From Burkholderia lata (GTDB lineage Bacteria > Pseudomonadota > Gammaproteobacteria > Burkholderiales > Burkholderiaceae): a stretch of DNA of 64,000 nt. Location: positions 1 to 64,000 of the forward strand of contig NZ_CABVQK010000025.1 of the NCBI RefSeq assembly GCF_902499335.1, in the 5' to 3' direction. The position numbers and the translations under genes are program-made. Positions 29,422 through 37,810 of this stretch are shown here, piece by piece. The notes below the pieces were generated by a model. That model was not told the DNA's origin, made no database searches, and saw only the letters and a program-made list of their open reading frames with translations. Positions within the stretch are counted from its first letter, which is position 1, and the number at the start of each line of letters is the position of its first letter.

Positions 29422-29854
29422 GACGGATGCTCTCCTGAATGGTGCGAACACTCACATGAAGGGCCGGCCGGATGGCTTGAAAGCCGCGATGCGTAAATTG
29501 TTCCCCTGAATCATCCGGCGCAGTCGGTATTACGTGCAGCATGCATTCGATAATGCGCAGCGCGAGAATAGCGTTATATAAATCGAAAAAAATTGCGGAT
29601 CGTTCGTGCTGTTGCGCTTTTCACGGGTTCGGCTTTGATGGCAATGCCGGTGGCGCCCATGCGTGCTGACTGCGAGCGCGACTGCGCGACAGTGAATGGT
29701 CACTTACACGTCGAATCGTGGATCGGGAAAATCAGGCTCGTGCCTGCGGGAATATCGCCGCGTGTTCAACGACGACGGATTGAAACGGCGAGCGCCGGTA
29801 TCAATCAGAGAATCGGGGAAATCCGCCGCATTCAAGACGGAATCATTGTCCCAA
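29422..29854. other. Intergenic region without a convincing gene
   Basis: About 430 bp between the promoter side of the propeller gene and the terminator of the symporter gene. It is visibly richer in A and T than its surroundings (for example the 29560-29600 stretch). A TTG-initiated frame at 29593-29874 has a signal-peptide-like start but degenerates into an Arg/Ile-rich tail running into the terminator, and it is not called. Confidence 0.5.
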
Positions 29855-29899
29855 AAACAAAATCGCCGGCCTGAATCCATATCGAATCCAGGCCGGCGA
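29855..29899 (-). terminator. Intrinsic terminator of the dicarboxylate symporter gene
   Basis: On the minus strand, TCGCCGGCCTG (29899-29889) pairs with CAGGCCGGCGA (29873-29863) in an 11-bp perfect stem with a 15-base loop. TTTTGTTTTT follows. It lies about 60 bp after the stop of the symporter gene. Confidence 0.9.
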
Positions 29900-29960
29900 T
29901 CGTCCATTACCGCGGGGCAGGCGACGCGCGACTATCGCTCCGCTGCCGCACTGCCGTCCA

Positions 29961-31265
29961 TCATGCCGATGCCGAGGTCTCCGGCACCTTCACTTTCATC
30001 ACGCGTCCGTTGTCCGGATCGTTGTCGTCGCGCGGGTCGTCAAGCTGCCCTTCCCACTTCGCGACCACGGCCGCCGCGATCGAGTTGCCGACCGCGTTGG
30101 TGGCCGAGCGGCCCATGTCGAGGAACATGTCGACGCCCATGATCAGCAGCAACCCGGCTTCGGGCATGTTGAACTGGTTGAGCGTTGCCGCGATCACGAC
30201 CAGCGACGCGCGCGGCACGCCCGCCATCCCCTTCGACGTGACCATCAGCATCAGCAGCATCGTGATCTGCGTGCCCAGCGGCAGATGAATGCCGTACACC
30301 TGCGCGATGAACAGCACCGCGAACGTGCAGTACATCATCGAGCCGTCGAGGTTGAACGAATAGCCGATCGGCAGCACGAAGCTCGAGATCTTGCGGTTCA
30401 CGCCGAAGCGGTCGAGCGCGTCCAGCAGCTTCGGATACGCGGCTTCGGAGCTCGCCGTCGCGAACGACAGCAGGAACGGCTCGCGGATCAGCCGGATCAG
30501 CGTGAACGCACGCTTGCCGAGGAACGTCACGCCGGCGAGCGTCAGCACGCCCCACAGCAGCGCCAGCGCCAGATAGAAGCTCGCCATGAACTTCGCGAAC
30601 GTGAGCAGGATGCCGAGCCCCTGGGTCGTGATCGTCGACGCCAGCGCCGCGAACACCGCGACCGGCGCAAACCACATCACCGCGCCCGTCACCTTCAGCA
30701 TCACCTGCGCGAGATCGTCGATCACGCCGGTCAGGCGCTTGCCCGACTCGCCGAGCGCGGACAGCGCGGTGCCGAAGAAGATCGAGAAGACGACGATCTG
30801 CAGGATTTCGTTGTTCGCCATCGCTTCCGCGATCGACTTCGGCACCAGGTGGACCACGAAGTCCTTCAGCGTGAACGCGCCCGTCTTCAGGCCGAGGGCC
30901 GCATCGGACGCCGGCAGCGGCAGGCTAAGATGGCTGCCCGGTTGCAGGATCGTTGCGGTCAGCAGGCCGAGCAGCAACGACGTGAACGACGCGATGAAAA
31001 ACCAGCCGAACGCCTTGACGCCGACGCGGCCCACCGCGCTGCCGTCACCCATCTGCGCGATGCCGACGGTCAGCGTCGCAAATACCAGCGGCGCGATGAT
31101 CATCTTGATCAGGCGCAGGAAAATGTCGGACAGCAACGACACGTAGCCGGCAACCTCCTTCGCCATGTTCGGGTCGGGAAACGCGCTATGACAGGCATAA
31201 CCCACTGCGATACCAAGAATCATCGCGACAACGATGTACTTGGTGATGTTGTGCTTCTTCTTCAT
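29961..31265 (-). CDS. Dicarboxylate/amino acid:cation symporter (DctA/GltP family)
   Basis: The 434-residue membrane protein belongs to the DAACS family. It has the serine-rich re-entrant loop (SFATASSEAAYPKLL), the MDGSMMY-like SFNLDGSMMYCTF segment, the KGMAGVPRASLVVIA loop, and the cation-site block DMFLDMGRSATNAVGNS. These carriers import C4-dicarboxylates or acidic amino acids with protons or sodium. The sequence is closest in look to DctA-type carriers, but substrate preference cannot be read. It is a single-gene unit with its own terminator and a long upstream region containing inverted repeats. Confidence 0.92.
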   Translation of the reverse strand: MKKKHNITKYIVVAMILGIAVGYACHSAFPDPNMAKEVAGYVSLLSDIFLRLIKMIIAPLVFATLTVGIAQMGDGSAVGRVGVKAFGWFFIASFTSLLLGLLTATILQPGSHLSLPLPASDAALGLKTGAFTLKDFVVHLVPKSIAEAMANNEILQIVVFSIFFGTALSALGESGKRLTGVIDDLAQVMLKVTGAVMWFAPVAVFAALASTITTQGLGILLTFAKFMASFYLALALLWGVLTLAGVTFLGKRAFTLIRLIREPFLLSFATASSEAAYPKLLDALDRFGVNRKISSFVLPIGYSFNLDGSMMYCTFAVLFIAQVYGIHLPLGTQITMLLMLMVTSKGMAGVPRASLVVIAATLNQFNMPEAGLLLIMGVDMFLDMGRSATNAVGNSIAAAVVAKWEGQLDDPRDDNDPDNGRVMKVKVPETSASA

Positions 31266-31388
31266 TAGTAATCCAAATCACAAAGCTTATGTTGCTAACG
31301 GCTGGCACATCTTTCGCGCCCGGCTACGAATCGAAACCCACGTCTCTCTGGGTGCGACAAGTCCGCCTTTGGCTGTCGCCATGGCGGA

Positions 31389-31438
31389 CAGGGGGGGCAT
31401 TCTAACGCAAATGGCCCCCCTGCTTTCAATTCTGAAAG
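31389..31438. promoter_or_regulatory. Inverted repeats upstream of the symporter gene
   Basis: Two palindromes lie 120-170 bp upstream of the symporter start. CAGGGGGG (31389-31396) mirrors CCCCCCTG (31415-31422), immediately followed by CTTTCAATTCTGAAAG (31423-31438), a six-base-arm palindrome. They could be operators or, for the G/C pair, a short transcript end. No other gene is nearby. Confidence 0.4.
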
Positions 31439-31873
31439 TCGGCGGGGTTGATCTGCGTCCGGATGCCGCCGAAATGGCGCGATTTGTCGCGATCCTGCCC
31501 GCTTCCTGCGCGACCAGGACGGTAATCGGGCCACATCGCCGTTCGCGCCGGGATCGCCCCGGTTCACACACAGGCGGCAGGAAACCGCGTCGCCGGATCT
31601 TCCCCCGTCCTCCCCGGCCGCGTCGCACTGCGTGACGACACCGCAAGCGATCACGACACATTCACACAAAGATGCGCAGACCTTGACACTACGGTACGTA
31701 ATGCGTCTGTAATATTTGGAAATGATTCGCGGTGACGCCACGCCCGGGCGTCGATGCGCAATCGCGCATCGGCAACACCCATGGAACCGGGTTCGAGTCA
31801 TTGCTTTCAACAGGCTGACGCATTCATTTTCTCAGCAGTCCTTTCAAATGAATGATCGAGGAAAGGCGGCATC
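31439..31873. other. Intergenic region between symporter and glycan operon, possible promoter
   Basis: No open frame with normal codon use is present. TTGACA at 31683-31688 followed by TAATAT-like sequence at 31710-31715 could be a promoter for the glycosyltransferase operon, but the 21-base spacing is long. A short palindrome (GATGCGCAATCGCGCATC, near 31752-31769) lies in the presumed 5' leader. Confidence 0.35.
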
Positions 31874-31876
31874 GTG

Positions 31877-33022
31877 ATGAACATTCTGTATACCAACTTC
31901 CACGGCGACTACGGCGGCGGCCAGGACACCTACGTCCGCGATCTCGCCGCCGCGATGAGCCGGCATCATCGCGTGACCGTCGCGTCGCCGGAAGGCAGCC
32001 GCCTGTCGCGACTGTTGCAGGACAGCCCCGACGTGGCGATCTTCGACATGGAATTCAAGCCGCGCTGGAACCGGCTGTGCCAGGAAATCGTCCGGCTGCG
32101 CCAGCGGATCGTCGCCGAGCGCTTCGACGTCATCCACGTCAACGGGTCCGCCGATCACCGGCAGGTGATGCTCGCGCTGCTCGGCTGCCGGTATCGGCCC
32201 GCGGTCGTGCTCACCAAGCACAACACCTATCGCGCCGACAGTTTCGGCAACGTGCTGCGCGCCCGGCTGGCAACCGACCACACCATCGCGGTGAGCGACT
32301 ACGTGGCGGGCATGCTCGCGCTCCGGTCGCCGTACGGCAACGTCACGGTCGTCAAGCATGGCGTGCGCCGGCAGGACGCGGAACGCCTGGCTGGCGACGA
32401 AATCCGGCGCCGCAAGGCCGCGCTGTTCGGGCCGTCCGCCGCAGACGCGATCGTGCTGGGCAGCAGCGCCGGCACCGCGCCGGAAAAGGGCTGGATGGAC
32501 CTGATCGCGGCGCTGGGCCGCCTGCCCGAACACGAGCGCGAGCGGTTTCGCGTGCTGCTGGTCGGCGCGGAGCCGACCGGCGAGCAACGCGAGCAGATCG
32601 CGCACCACCGCATGGCCGCGCGCACCGCTTTCACCGGACGACTCGACGACGTGCGGACGCCGTTCTCGATCATCGACGTGTCGTTCGTGCTGTCGTACCA
32701 CGAGAGCCTGTCGTACGCGTGCCGCGAAGCGATGTCGCTCGGCTGCCCCGCGATCGTGACGCGCGTGGGCGGGCTGCCCGAGAACGTCGAGCCGGGCGTG
32801 GACGGCTGGGTCGTTCCGCCGCGCGAACCCGAAGCGATCGGGGAAATCCTGCGCGCGATCGTGCGCGAGCCCGCGTGCGTGCGTGCGATGGGGCGCAGCG
32901 CACGGCTGAAAGGCAAGCGCGAGTTCTCGTTCGAACGCTTCGTGGACGCGACGCTGTCCGTCTATCAGAACTCCATTCGACACAACCCCAATCGTTGGGT
33001 GACATCCTTGAGGTCCGTTTAA
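31877..33022 (+). CDS. GT4-type glycosyltransferase
   Basis: About 381 residues. An N-terminal Rossmann domain has the family-typical glycine-rich start (GDYGGGQDTYVRDLAAAM), and the C-terminal domain carries the donor-binding block SYHESLSYACREAMSLGCPAIVTRVGGLPE with the EX7E-like arrangement of GT4 enzymes. It probably transfers a sugar from a nucleotide donor to a lipid or glycan in the cytoplasm. GTG at 31874 and ATG at 31877 are both possible starts; the ATG is preferred. It overlaps the next gene by one base (TAATG), so the three genes to 34346 form an operon for a surface glycan. Confidence 0.88.
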   Translation: MNILYTNFHGDYGGGQDTYVRDLAAAMSRHHRVTVASPEGSRLSRLLQDSPDVAIFDMEFKPRWNRLCQEIVRLRQRIVAERFDVIHVNGSADHRQVMLALLGCRYRPAVVLTKHNTYRADSFGNVLRARLATDHTIAVSDYVAGMLALRSPYGNVTVVKHGVRRQDAERLAGDEIRRRKAALFGPSAADAIVLGSSAGTAPEKGWMDLIAALGRLPEHERERFRVLLVGAEPTGEQREQIAHHRMAARTAFTGRLDDVRTPFSIIDVSFVLSYHESLSYACREAMSLGCPAIVTRVGGLPENVEPGVDGWVVPPREPEAIGEILRAIVREPACVRAMGRSARLKGKREFSFERFVDATLSVYQNSIRHNPNRWVTSLRSV

Positions 33023-33588
33023 TGGCAATGAACATCTGGAAGAAGTACTGGGACCTGCGCACGCAGGAGTGCCCGTGTGACGTGCACTTCGTCGAATGGC
33101 TGGAAACCGAGCGCCTCAACAGCATCCGCATCTATCACTTCGGCACCGGCGGCCACCATCATGTCGGCGTGGAATGCGCGCGGCCGCACCTGAACAACAC
33201 CGTCTTCGGCGTGACCGCATCGCCGAAGGAATACAAGTCGTATGTCGATCTCGTCACGCGGCAGCCGGAGGTGAGCAAGACCTACCTGGCCTATTTCGGC
33301 GACATCTATACGAGCAATTCGGACCTGCTGCCGGCGTTCGACGTCGTCACGCTGTTCCATCTGTGCGAATTCCGCGACGAGACGAACAGCCGCTACGGCG
33401 CGAAGACCGACGCCGAAGTGCTCGAGCTGTTCGCTCGCCATACCGCGCGCGACGGCCACCTGCTGTTCTACAAGGGCTCGTCGGCGTACCGGAAGGCCGA
33501 GCCGATCATCGAGCAATGGGCCGCGAATGCCGATTTCGTCGAAATCGGCGACTTCAAGACCCTGCGGATTTTCCGCAAGGCCGCGTAA
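33022..33588 (+). CDS. Methyltransferase-like protein of the glycan operon
   Basis: 188 residues. A glycine-containing turn after the first strand (IYHFGTGGHHHVGVE), a following VFGVTAS strand, an acidic-strand motif (FDVVTLFHLCEF) and the C-terminal GHLLFYKGSSAYRKA / LRIFRKA strands resemble a class I SAM-dependent methyltransferase. The binding loop is unusual, with three histidines. It is translated from a TAATG overlap with the glycosyltransferase gene. It may modify the glycan or its lipid precursor; the assignment is tentative. Confidence 0.65.
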   Translation: MAMNIWKKYWDLRTQECPCDVHFVEWLETERLNSIRIYHFGTGGHHHVGVECARPHLNNTVFGVTASPKEYKSYVDLVTRQPEVSKTYLAYFGDIYTSNSDLLPAFDVVTLFHLCEFRDETNSRYGAKTDAEVLELFARHTARDGHLLFYKGSSAYRKAEPIIEQWAANADFVEIGDFKTLRIFRKAA

Positions 33589-33611
33589 TTCCCCGTTCTC
33601 GCGACCCGCTC

Positions 33612-34346
33612 ATGCCGCTGTCAGCCACGCGCTACCCGATCCTGATGTATCACCAGATCCGCACGCTTCCGCCGCCGCCCGACCGGCTGCGCGGCCTGAG
33701 CGTCGCGCCCGATGCGTTCCGCCGCCAGATGACGCTGTTCCGGCGGCTCGGCTACCGTGGCCTGAGCGTGCGCGAACTGCAGCCGTACCTGCGCGGCGAG
33801 CGCCGCGGGAAGGTGTTCGGCATTTCGTTCGACGACGGCTTTCTCAACGTGCTGACGCATGCGATGCCCGTGCTGGACGAGCTCGGCTTCACCGCAACCT
33901 GCTACTTCGTCGCCGGCCGGTTCGGCGGCGAGAACGACTGGGATGCGGGTGCCGATACCGCACGCTCGCCGCTCATGACGTGCGCGGACATGCTCGCATG
34001 GCGCGATCACGGCCATGAAATCGGCTCGCATACGCTCGATCATGTCGCGCTGTCGTACGTGCCGCCGCACGTGTCGGAGGTTCAAGTCTCAGAATCGAAG
34101 CGGCGGCTCGAAGCGTTGTGCGGCCAGCGCGTCGAATCGTTCTGCTACCCGTACGGCGACCTGGACCCGCGCGTCCGCGACCAGGTCGCCGCCGCCGGCT
34201 ACCGCAACGCGACGACGACCCGGCGCGGCTGCGCCGATGCGTCCGACGATCCGTTCCTGTTGCCGCGGATTCCGGTGGCGGGCGGTGTCGGTGCGATGCG
34301 GCTTTGGTTCAAGTGCGCAAAAGCGCGGGTTCAGGGGCGCCGGTAG
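33612..34346 (+). CDS. Polysaccharide deacetylase (NodB fold)
   Basis: The 244-residue protein has the NodB signature: YHQI near residue 13, SFDDGF with catalytic D74 and metal D75, GSHTLDH with H140 and H144, and the CYPYGDLD motif. It removes acetyl groups from N-acetylated sugars. No signal peptide is seen, so it may act on a precursor inside the cell. It begins 23 bp after the methyltransferase-like gene and closes the three-gene operon. The frame extends upstream of 33612, but only as an antisense-like continuation inside the previous gene. Confidence 0.88.
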   Translation: MPLSATRYPILMYHQIRTLPPPPDRLRGLSVAPDAFRRQMTLFRRLGYRGLSVRELQPYLRGERRGKVFGISFDDGFLNVLTHAMPVLDELGFTATCYFVAGRFGGENDWDAGADTARSPLMTCADMLAWRDHGHEIGSHTLDHVALSYVPPHVSEVQVSESKRRLEALCGQRVESFCYPYGDLDPRVRDQVAAAGYRNATTTRRGCADASDDPFLLPRIPVAGGVGAMRLWFKCAKARVQGRR

Positions 34347-34373
34347 TTCACGCGGCATCGACCATCGCCATGG

Positions 34374-35630
34374 CTATTCCGGCCGCCCGCCGCAGAATGC
34401 CAGCAGGCCGGCCAGCGCAATCCCCATGAACATGACCCACCCCGGCGCGAGCACCGTCCAGCCTGCGGCGACGCTGCCGATGAAGTTGCCGAGCATCCCG
34501 CCGATCGCCCACGAAATCGCCGATGCGCCGAAATAGCTGCCGGCATTGCCATCCGTCGTCAGGTCGGCAAGCGCAATATTCGACGCGGGAAGAATCAGGC
34601 TTTCCCCCAACGTGAAGACGATCGCGATCACGATCAGGATCACGAGCGACGCATCCGCGCCCCGATCGCGGGCGAACAGCAGTGCCGCAATCGCAAAACA
34701 GCCGCACAACGCGGCATGCCCGATCACCATCATCGAGCGCCAGTTCGTACGCTGAAACCAGCCCATGCCGAGCCAGGCGGTAGCGATTCCGATCAGCGCA
34801 TTCGTGATGTAGAACGGTCTCACGCCGCTATAGCCGTGGGCGCCATGCGCAAAGGTCAACGGGATGAATACGTAAATCTGCGTGTACACGGTCCAGAACG
34901 GGACAAGCGCCCAGCAGAGCCGGCGAAACCGCCTGTCGCCAAACGCGACCAGCACGCCGCGCAGCGGATGCACCGCGCCCGCGTTGCGCCTTCTTCGCCC
35001 CGCGATCCACGGTGCAATCAGCGCGAGCGCCGTGAACACCGCGCCGCTCACGAGAAACGGCAGCGCCCCGTTCGTGTTCGGCACGACGAGCAGCAGCGCC
35101 GGACCGATCAACGCGCCGAGATTGAGCGCCAGGTTGTTCAGCGCGAACACTTTTGGACGCACGGCGCCGTCGAGCGAACCGAAAATCGAATACGCGGTCG
35201 TTTCGTAAAGCGCGGCCCCAAGCCCGGACAGGCACGCCCACATCAACAGGCCCGGCAGCGATAGCGCAAACGCGAATCCGGCAAACCCCGCAGCGCGGCA
35301 CAGCAGGCCGAGCGTGGTCAGCACACGACTGCTGAAGCGATCCGTCGACGCACCCAGCACCAGCGGCAGCAGCCGGCTCGCCAGCAGATTCACCGTCAGG
35401 ACGCTGGCGACGCTGCTCGCGTCCAGATGGCGCTCCATGTCGAGGAATGCGGCAAGCAGCGGCAGCGACCCGAACACCGACAGATTCACGAGGAACTGGA
35501 AGATCAGCAGGATCCGTGTCGACGCCGGCACGCCTTCCGCGATTCCGGTGAGCCATGCGACCGGCTTGCTGCCCTTCTGGCGAAACGGGTCGACTCTGTC
35601 GCCGGACACTCGGCGATCGCAATCATCCAT
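34374..35630 (-). CDS. MFS transporter under apparent threonine-codon attenuation
   Basis: About 418 residues with twelve predicted helices and normal MFS length. The loop after helix 2 reads GASTDRFSSRVLT, a variant of the family's DRxGRR motif, and helix 5 has LSGLGAALYETTAYS. Overall it looks like a DHA-type efflux carrier rather than a sugar-acid symporter. ATGs at 35633 and 35630 follow GGAG; the second has the better spacing. The frame continues upstream through a terminator and a leader peptide in another frame and should not be extended. The leader suggests expression rises when charged tRNA-Thr is scarce, so threonine import or export, or resistance to a threonyl-tRNA synthetase inhibitor, are candidate roles. 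None is shown directly. Confidence 0.85.
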   Translation of the reverse strand: MDDCDRRVSGDRVDPFRQKGSKPVAWLTGIAEGVPASTRILLIFQFLVNLSVFGSLPLLAAFLDMERHLDASSVASVLTVNLLASRLLPLVLGASTDRFSSRVLTTLGLLCRAAGFAGFAFALSLPGLLMWACLSGLGAALYETTAYSIFGSLDGAVRPKVFALNNLALNLGALIGPALLLVVPNTNGALPFLVSGAVFTALALIAPWIAGRRRRNAGAVHPLRGVLVAFGDRRFRRLCWALVPFWTVYTQIYVFIPLTFAHGAHGYSGVRPFYITNALIGIATAWLGMGWFQRTNWRSMMVIGHAALCGCFAIAALLFARDRGADASLVILIVIAIVFTLGESLILPASNIALADLTTDGNAGSYFGASAISWAIGGMLGNFIGSVAAGWTVLAPGWVMFMGIALAGLLAFCGGRPE

Positions 35631-35671
35631 CATGTTCTCCGCTGACGTTCGATGCCGGCCAGACGGAGCAT

Positions 35672-35703
35672 GAAAAAAGCCCCGTCCGTTTCCGGCGGGG
35701 CTT
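35672..35703 (-). terminator. Attenuator terminator upstream of the MFS gene
   Basis: On the minus strand AAGCCCCG-CCG pairs with CGG-A-CGGGGCTT (one bulged A, GAAA-type loop) and is followed by six T residues (35678-35673). It stands 22 bp after the leader-peptide stop and about 40 bp before the MFS start, the placement expected of a transcription attenuator. Its left arm (CCCGCC at 35699-35694) can alternatively pair with GGCGGG at 35755-35750 inside the leader sequence, which would form an antiterminator. Confidence 0.88.
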
Positions 35704-35725
35704 GGGGTGGGTTCGACACACTGAC

Positions 35726-35803
35726 CTACGACGCGCAACCTCCTCCCGGCCCGCCATTGGCGGTCGTGGTGGTAGTCGTGGTCGTGACGAAAAGTGCGTT
35801 CAT
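35726..35803 (-). CDS. Threonine-rich leader peptide (attenuation)
   Basis: A 25-codon frame encodes MNALFV, then eight consecutive threonines (residues 7-14), then ANGGPGGGCAS and a TAG stop. The Thr codons are a mixture (ACG, ACC, ACT), so the run is not a simple trinucleotide repeat. A regulatory run of one amino acid followed by a Gly-rich end and a terminator is the pattern of E. coli thrL. There is no ribosome site before its ATG; a promoter-like sequence places the transcript start on the A of this ATG, so the leader mRNA may be leaderless, as reported for trpL in Sinorhizobium. Stalling on the Thr run would leave the GGCGGG segment free for antitermination. Confidence 0.85.
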   Translation of the reverse strand: MNALFVTTTTTTTTANGGPGGGCAS

Positions 35804-35838
35804 GTGACGAATCTAGTCAACCTGCTGTCCGACGTCAA
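35803..35838 (-). promoter_or_regulatory. Putative sigma-70 promoter of the leader/MFS transcript
   Basis: On the minus strand TTGACG (35838-35833), a spacer of exactly 17 bases and TAGATT (35815-35810) form a good sigma-70-type promoter. Counting seven bases from the -10 box puts +1 at 35803, the A of the leader ATG. This is inference from sequence; no start site is measured. Confidence 0.6.
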
Positions 35839-35955
35839 TACGTCGACTGCGTAGCCCGTCACACAGGAAGTCCGTCGACATCACGGAAAACGCGCCGGCC
35901 TTCCCGAGGTCGTGCGGCCGCCGGACCGGACGACCATCCACGCACGGCCATGCAC

Positions 35956-36894
35956 TCACCGCTGAAAGGCCCTGCGCATCTGCGCCCCAGCCACATCGAA
36001 TACCTGACGGGCTGCCGCCGTCACGCCGACCATATGGATGCACGCATGGATCATCCCCGGCAGCACGACGCAATCGACCGGCACACCGGCCTCCCGCAAT
36101 CGCTCCGCATACGCCTGCGCGTCGTCGCGCACCGGATCGTACTCGCACGCCAGCAACCTGGCCGGCGGCAAACCCTCGAGCGAAGCCGCCCGCAGCGGCG
36201 ACACGCAGGGTGAGCTGCCGTCGGCCGGATCGGTCAGGTACAGGTCGAAGCAAACCCGCATGATCTCTTGCGTCAGGTAGTAGCCCTGCCCGAAAGTCCG
36301 ATAGGACGTCGCGCTCATCGACGCATCCAGCGGCGGGTACAGCAACAGCTGATGCGCGATCGACGGCCCGCCCCGCTCCCGTGCGACCAGACAGGCAGCG
36401 GCCGCAAGGTTTCCTCCAGCACTGTCGCCGCCGACGGCGATGCGCGCCGGGTCCAGCCCCAGGTTGGCCGCCGCGCCGAATACCCAGTCCAGCGCATCGC
36501 AGAAATCTTCCAGCGGCACCGGAAACCGGTGCTCCGGCGCAAGCCGGTAATCGACCGACAGCACGACGCATTGCGTCGCGTTGGCCAGCGCGCGGCAAGG
36601 ATTGTCGTAAAGCTCGAGCGTGCCGAGGCACCACCCGCCGCCGTGCGCATAAACGATCGCCGGCCGCGGTGCCGCGCGCGCCGAAGCGACCGATGGCCAA
36701 TAGGCCCGCACACGAATCTGCCGCCCGTCGCGAGTGGGCACCTCGAAGGTTTCCGTACGGTCGACCGCTTCCAGCGGTCCATGCCAGCCCCGCAGTGTCG
36801 TGTCGGTCGCCTGGCGCAACGCATCCAGCGACGAAGGCGGCTCGGCAAGGGCCAGGCGCGCCAGCAGCGCGGCGATGTTGTCGTCGATCGGCAT
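35956..36894 (-). CDS. Hormone-sensitive-lipase-type alpha/beta hydrolase (esterase)
   Basis: 312 residues from the ATG at 36894. The oxyanion motif HGGGW is at residues 84-88, the nucleophile S158 lies in GGDSAGG, the acid residue in CEYDPVRDD and the histidine in PGMIHACI. These mark the HSL/alpha-beta hydrolase-3 family of short-chain esterases. It lies two bases downstream of the epoxide-hydrolase-like gene stop and is the last gene of a three-gene minus-strand unit. Substrate unknown. Confidence 0.9.
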   Translation of the reverse strand: MPIDDNIAALLARLALAEPPSSLDALRQATDTTLRGWHGPLEAVDRTETFEVPTRDGRQIRVRAYWPSVASARAAPRPAIVYAHGGGWCLGTLELYDNPCRALANATQCVVLSVDYRLAPEHRFPVPLEDFCDALDWVFGAAANLGLDPARIAVGGDSAGGNLAAAACLVARERGGPSIAHQLLLYPPLDASMSATSYRTFGQGYYLTQEIMRVCFDLYLTDPADGSSPCVSPLRAASLEGLPPARLLACEYDPVRDDAQAYAERLREAGVPVDCVVLPGMIHACIHMVGVTAAARQVFDVAGAQMRRAFQR

Positions 36895-36896
36895 GT

Positions 36897-37781
36897 TCAG
36901 CGGCTCCGTTCCAGGAACGGCAGCAGATGGCCCATGAACGCGTCGGGCGCCTCTTCCATGATGAAGTGGCCGCAATCGGGCACGACAGCGCCCTGCAGAT
37001 CCGTCGCGTTGTCGCGCATCGTGACCAGCGGCGCATCACCGGTGGCGTGTTCGGCACCGATCGCGAGCACCGGCATCGTCAGCTTGCGCTGCGCCCGTTC
37101 CTGGTTCTGCCGGATCGTCTCCGGAATCGCGCGGTAATAGGAGAAGCCGCCGCGCAAGCCGCCCGGTGCCGCATAGGCGTCGATATAGACATCGACGGCC
37201 ACGCAATCGCGCCGGAACGACCAGCGGTTGAACATGAACTCCAGATAGGCCCGCTCACGTCCGGCAATCAGCGTCTCGGGCAGATCGGCCAGCTGGTTGA
37301 ACATGAAATGCCACAGGAAGATGTTCTCTTCCGGCGGAGCGAAAATCGACGGCGCGGGCGCCAGCCCGGGAATCACCGCTTCCGTGAGCGCCAGCGACTT
37401 CACCGCGTCGGGCCGATCGCTCGCCAGCGCATAGGCCACCCACATGCCGACATCGTGGCCCACCACCTGATACACATCGAAGCCAAGCTGCGCCATCACG
37501 CGATGCAGCGTGGCCGCCGTGTGGCCCGTGTCGTAACCCGCATGCGGCCGGTCGGAATAGCCGGTGCCGGGCGGATCGACTGCGACGGCCATGAAGCCGT
37601 GCGCGGCGAGCGCCTGCATCACATGACGCCATGCGTACCAGGTTTGCGGCCATCCTGGAATCAGCAGGACCGGGGTGCCTGCGCCGGCCGTGACGCAATG
37701 GACGCGCTGGCCGTCGATGCGCACGTATTGATGAGCAAAGTTTTGAGCGTCGGCTGACGACGACTGAAGTTGAGCGGACAT
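36897..37781 (-). CDS. Alpha/beta hydrolase, epoxide hydrolase/haloalkane dehalogenase-like
   Basis: 294 residues. The nucleophile elbow GHDVG (residues 108-112) has aspartate D110 as nucleophile, as in epoxide hydrolases and haloalkane dehalogenases, and the oxyanion loop reads IPGWPQTWYAWR, closest to the HGWP form of epoxide hydrolases. The base is in DCGHFIMEE. It is in the same transcript as an esterase and a sugar-isomerase-like gene. Such operons handle epoxides, esters or plant-derived compounds, but the pathway is not clear here. The frame runs on upstream without homology; MSAQLQSS at 37781 is the sensible start. Confidence 0.88.
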   Translation of the reverse strand: MSAQLQSSSADAQNFAHQYVRIDGQRVHCVTAGAGTPVLLIPGWPQTWYAWRHVMQALAAHGFMAVAVDPPGTGYSDRPHAGYDTGHTAATLHRVMAQLGFDVYQVVGHDVGMWVAYALASDRPDAVKSLALTEAVIPGLAPAPSIFAPPEENIFLWHFMFNQLADLPETLIAGRERAYLEFMFNRWSFRRDCVAVDVYIDAYAAPGGLRGGFSYYRAIPETIRQNQERAQRKLTMPVLAIGAEHATGDAPLVTMRDNATDLQGAVVPDCGHFIMEEAPDAFMGHLLPFLERSR

Positions 37782-37810
37782 ATCGATTGTTCCTCGTAAG
37801 GGGGGCCGGC

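Noticed and set aside
29593..29874. TTG-started 93-codon frame with signal-peptide-like front
   Set aside because: No ribosome site, runs into the symporter terminator, and the second half has unnatural composition.
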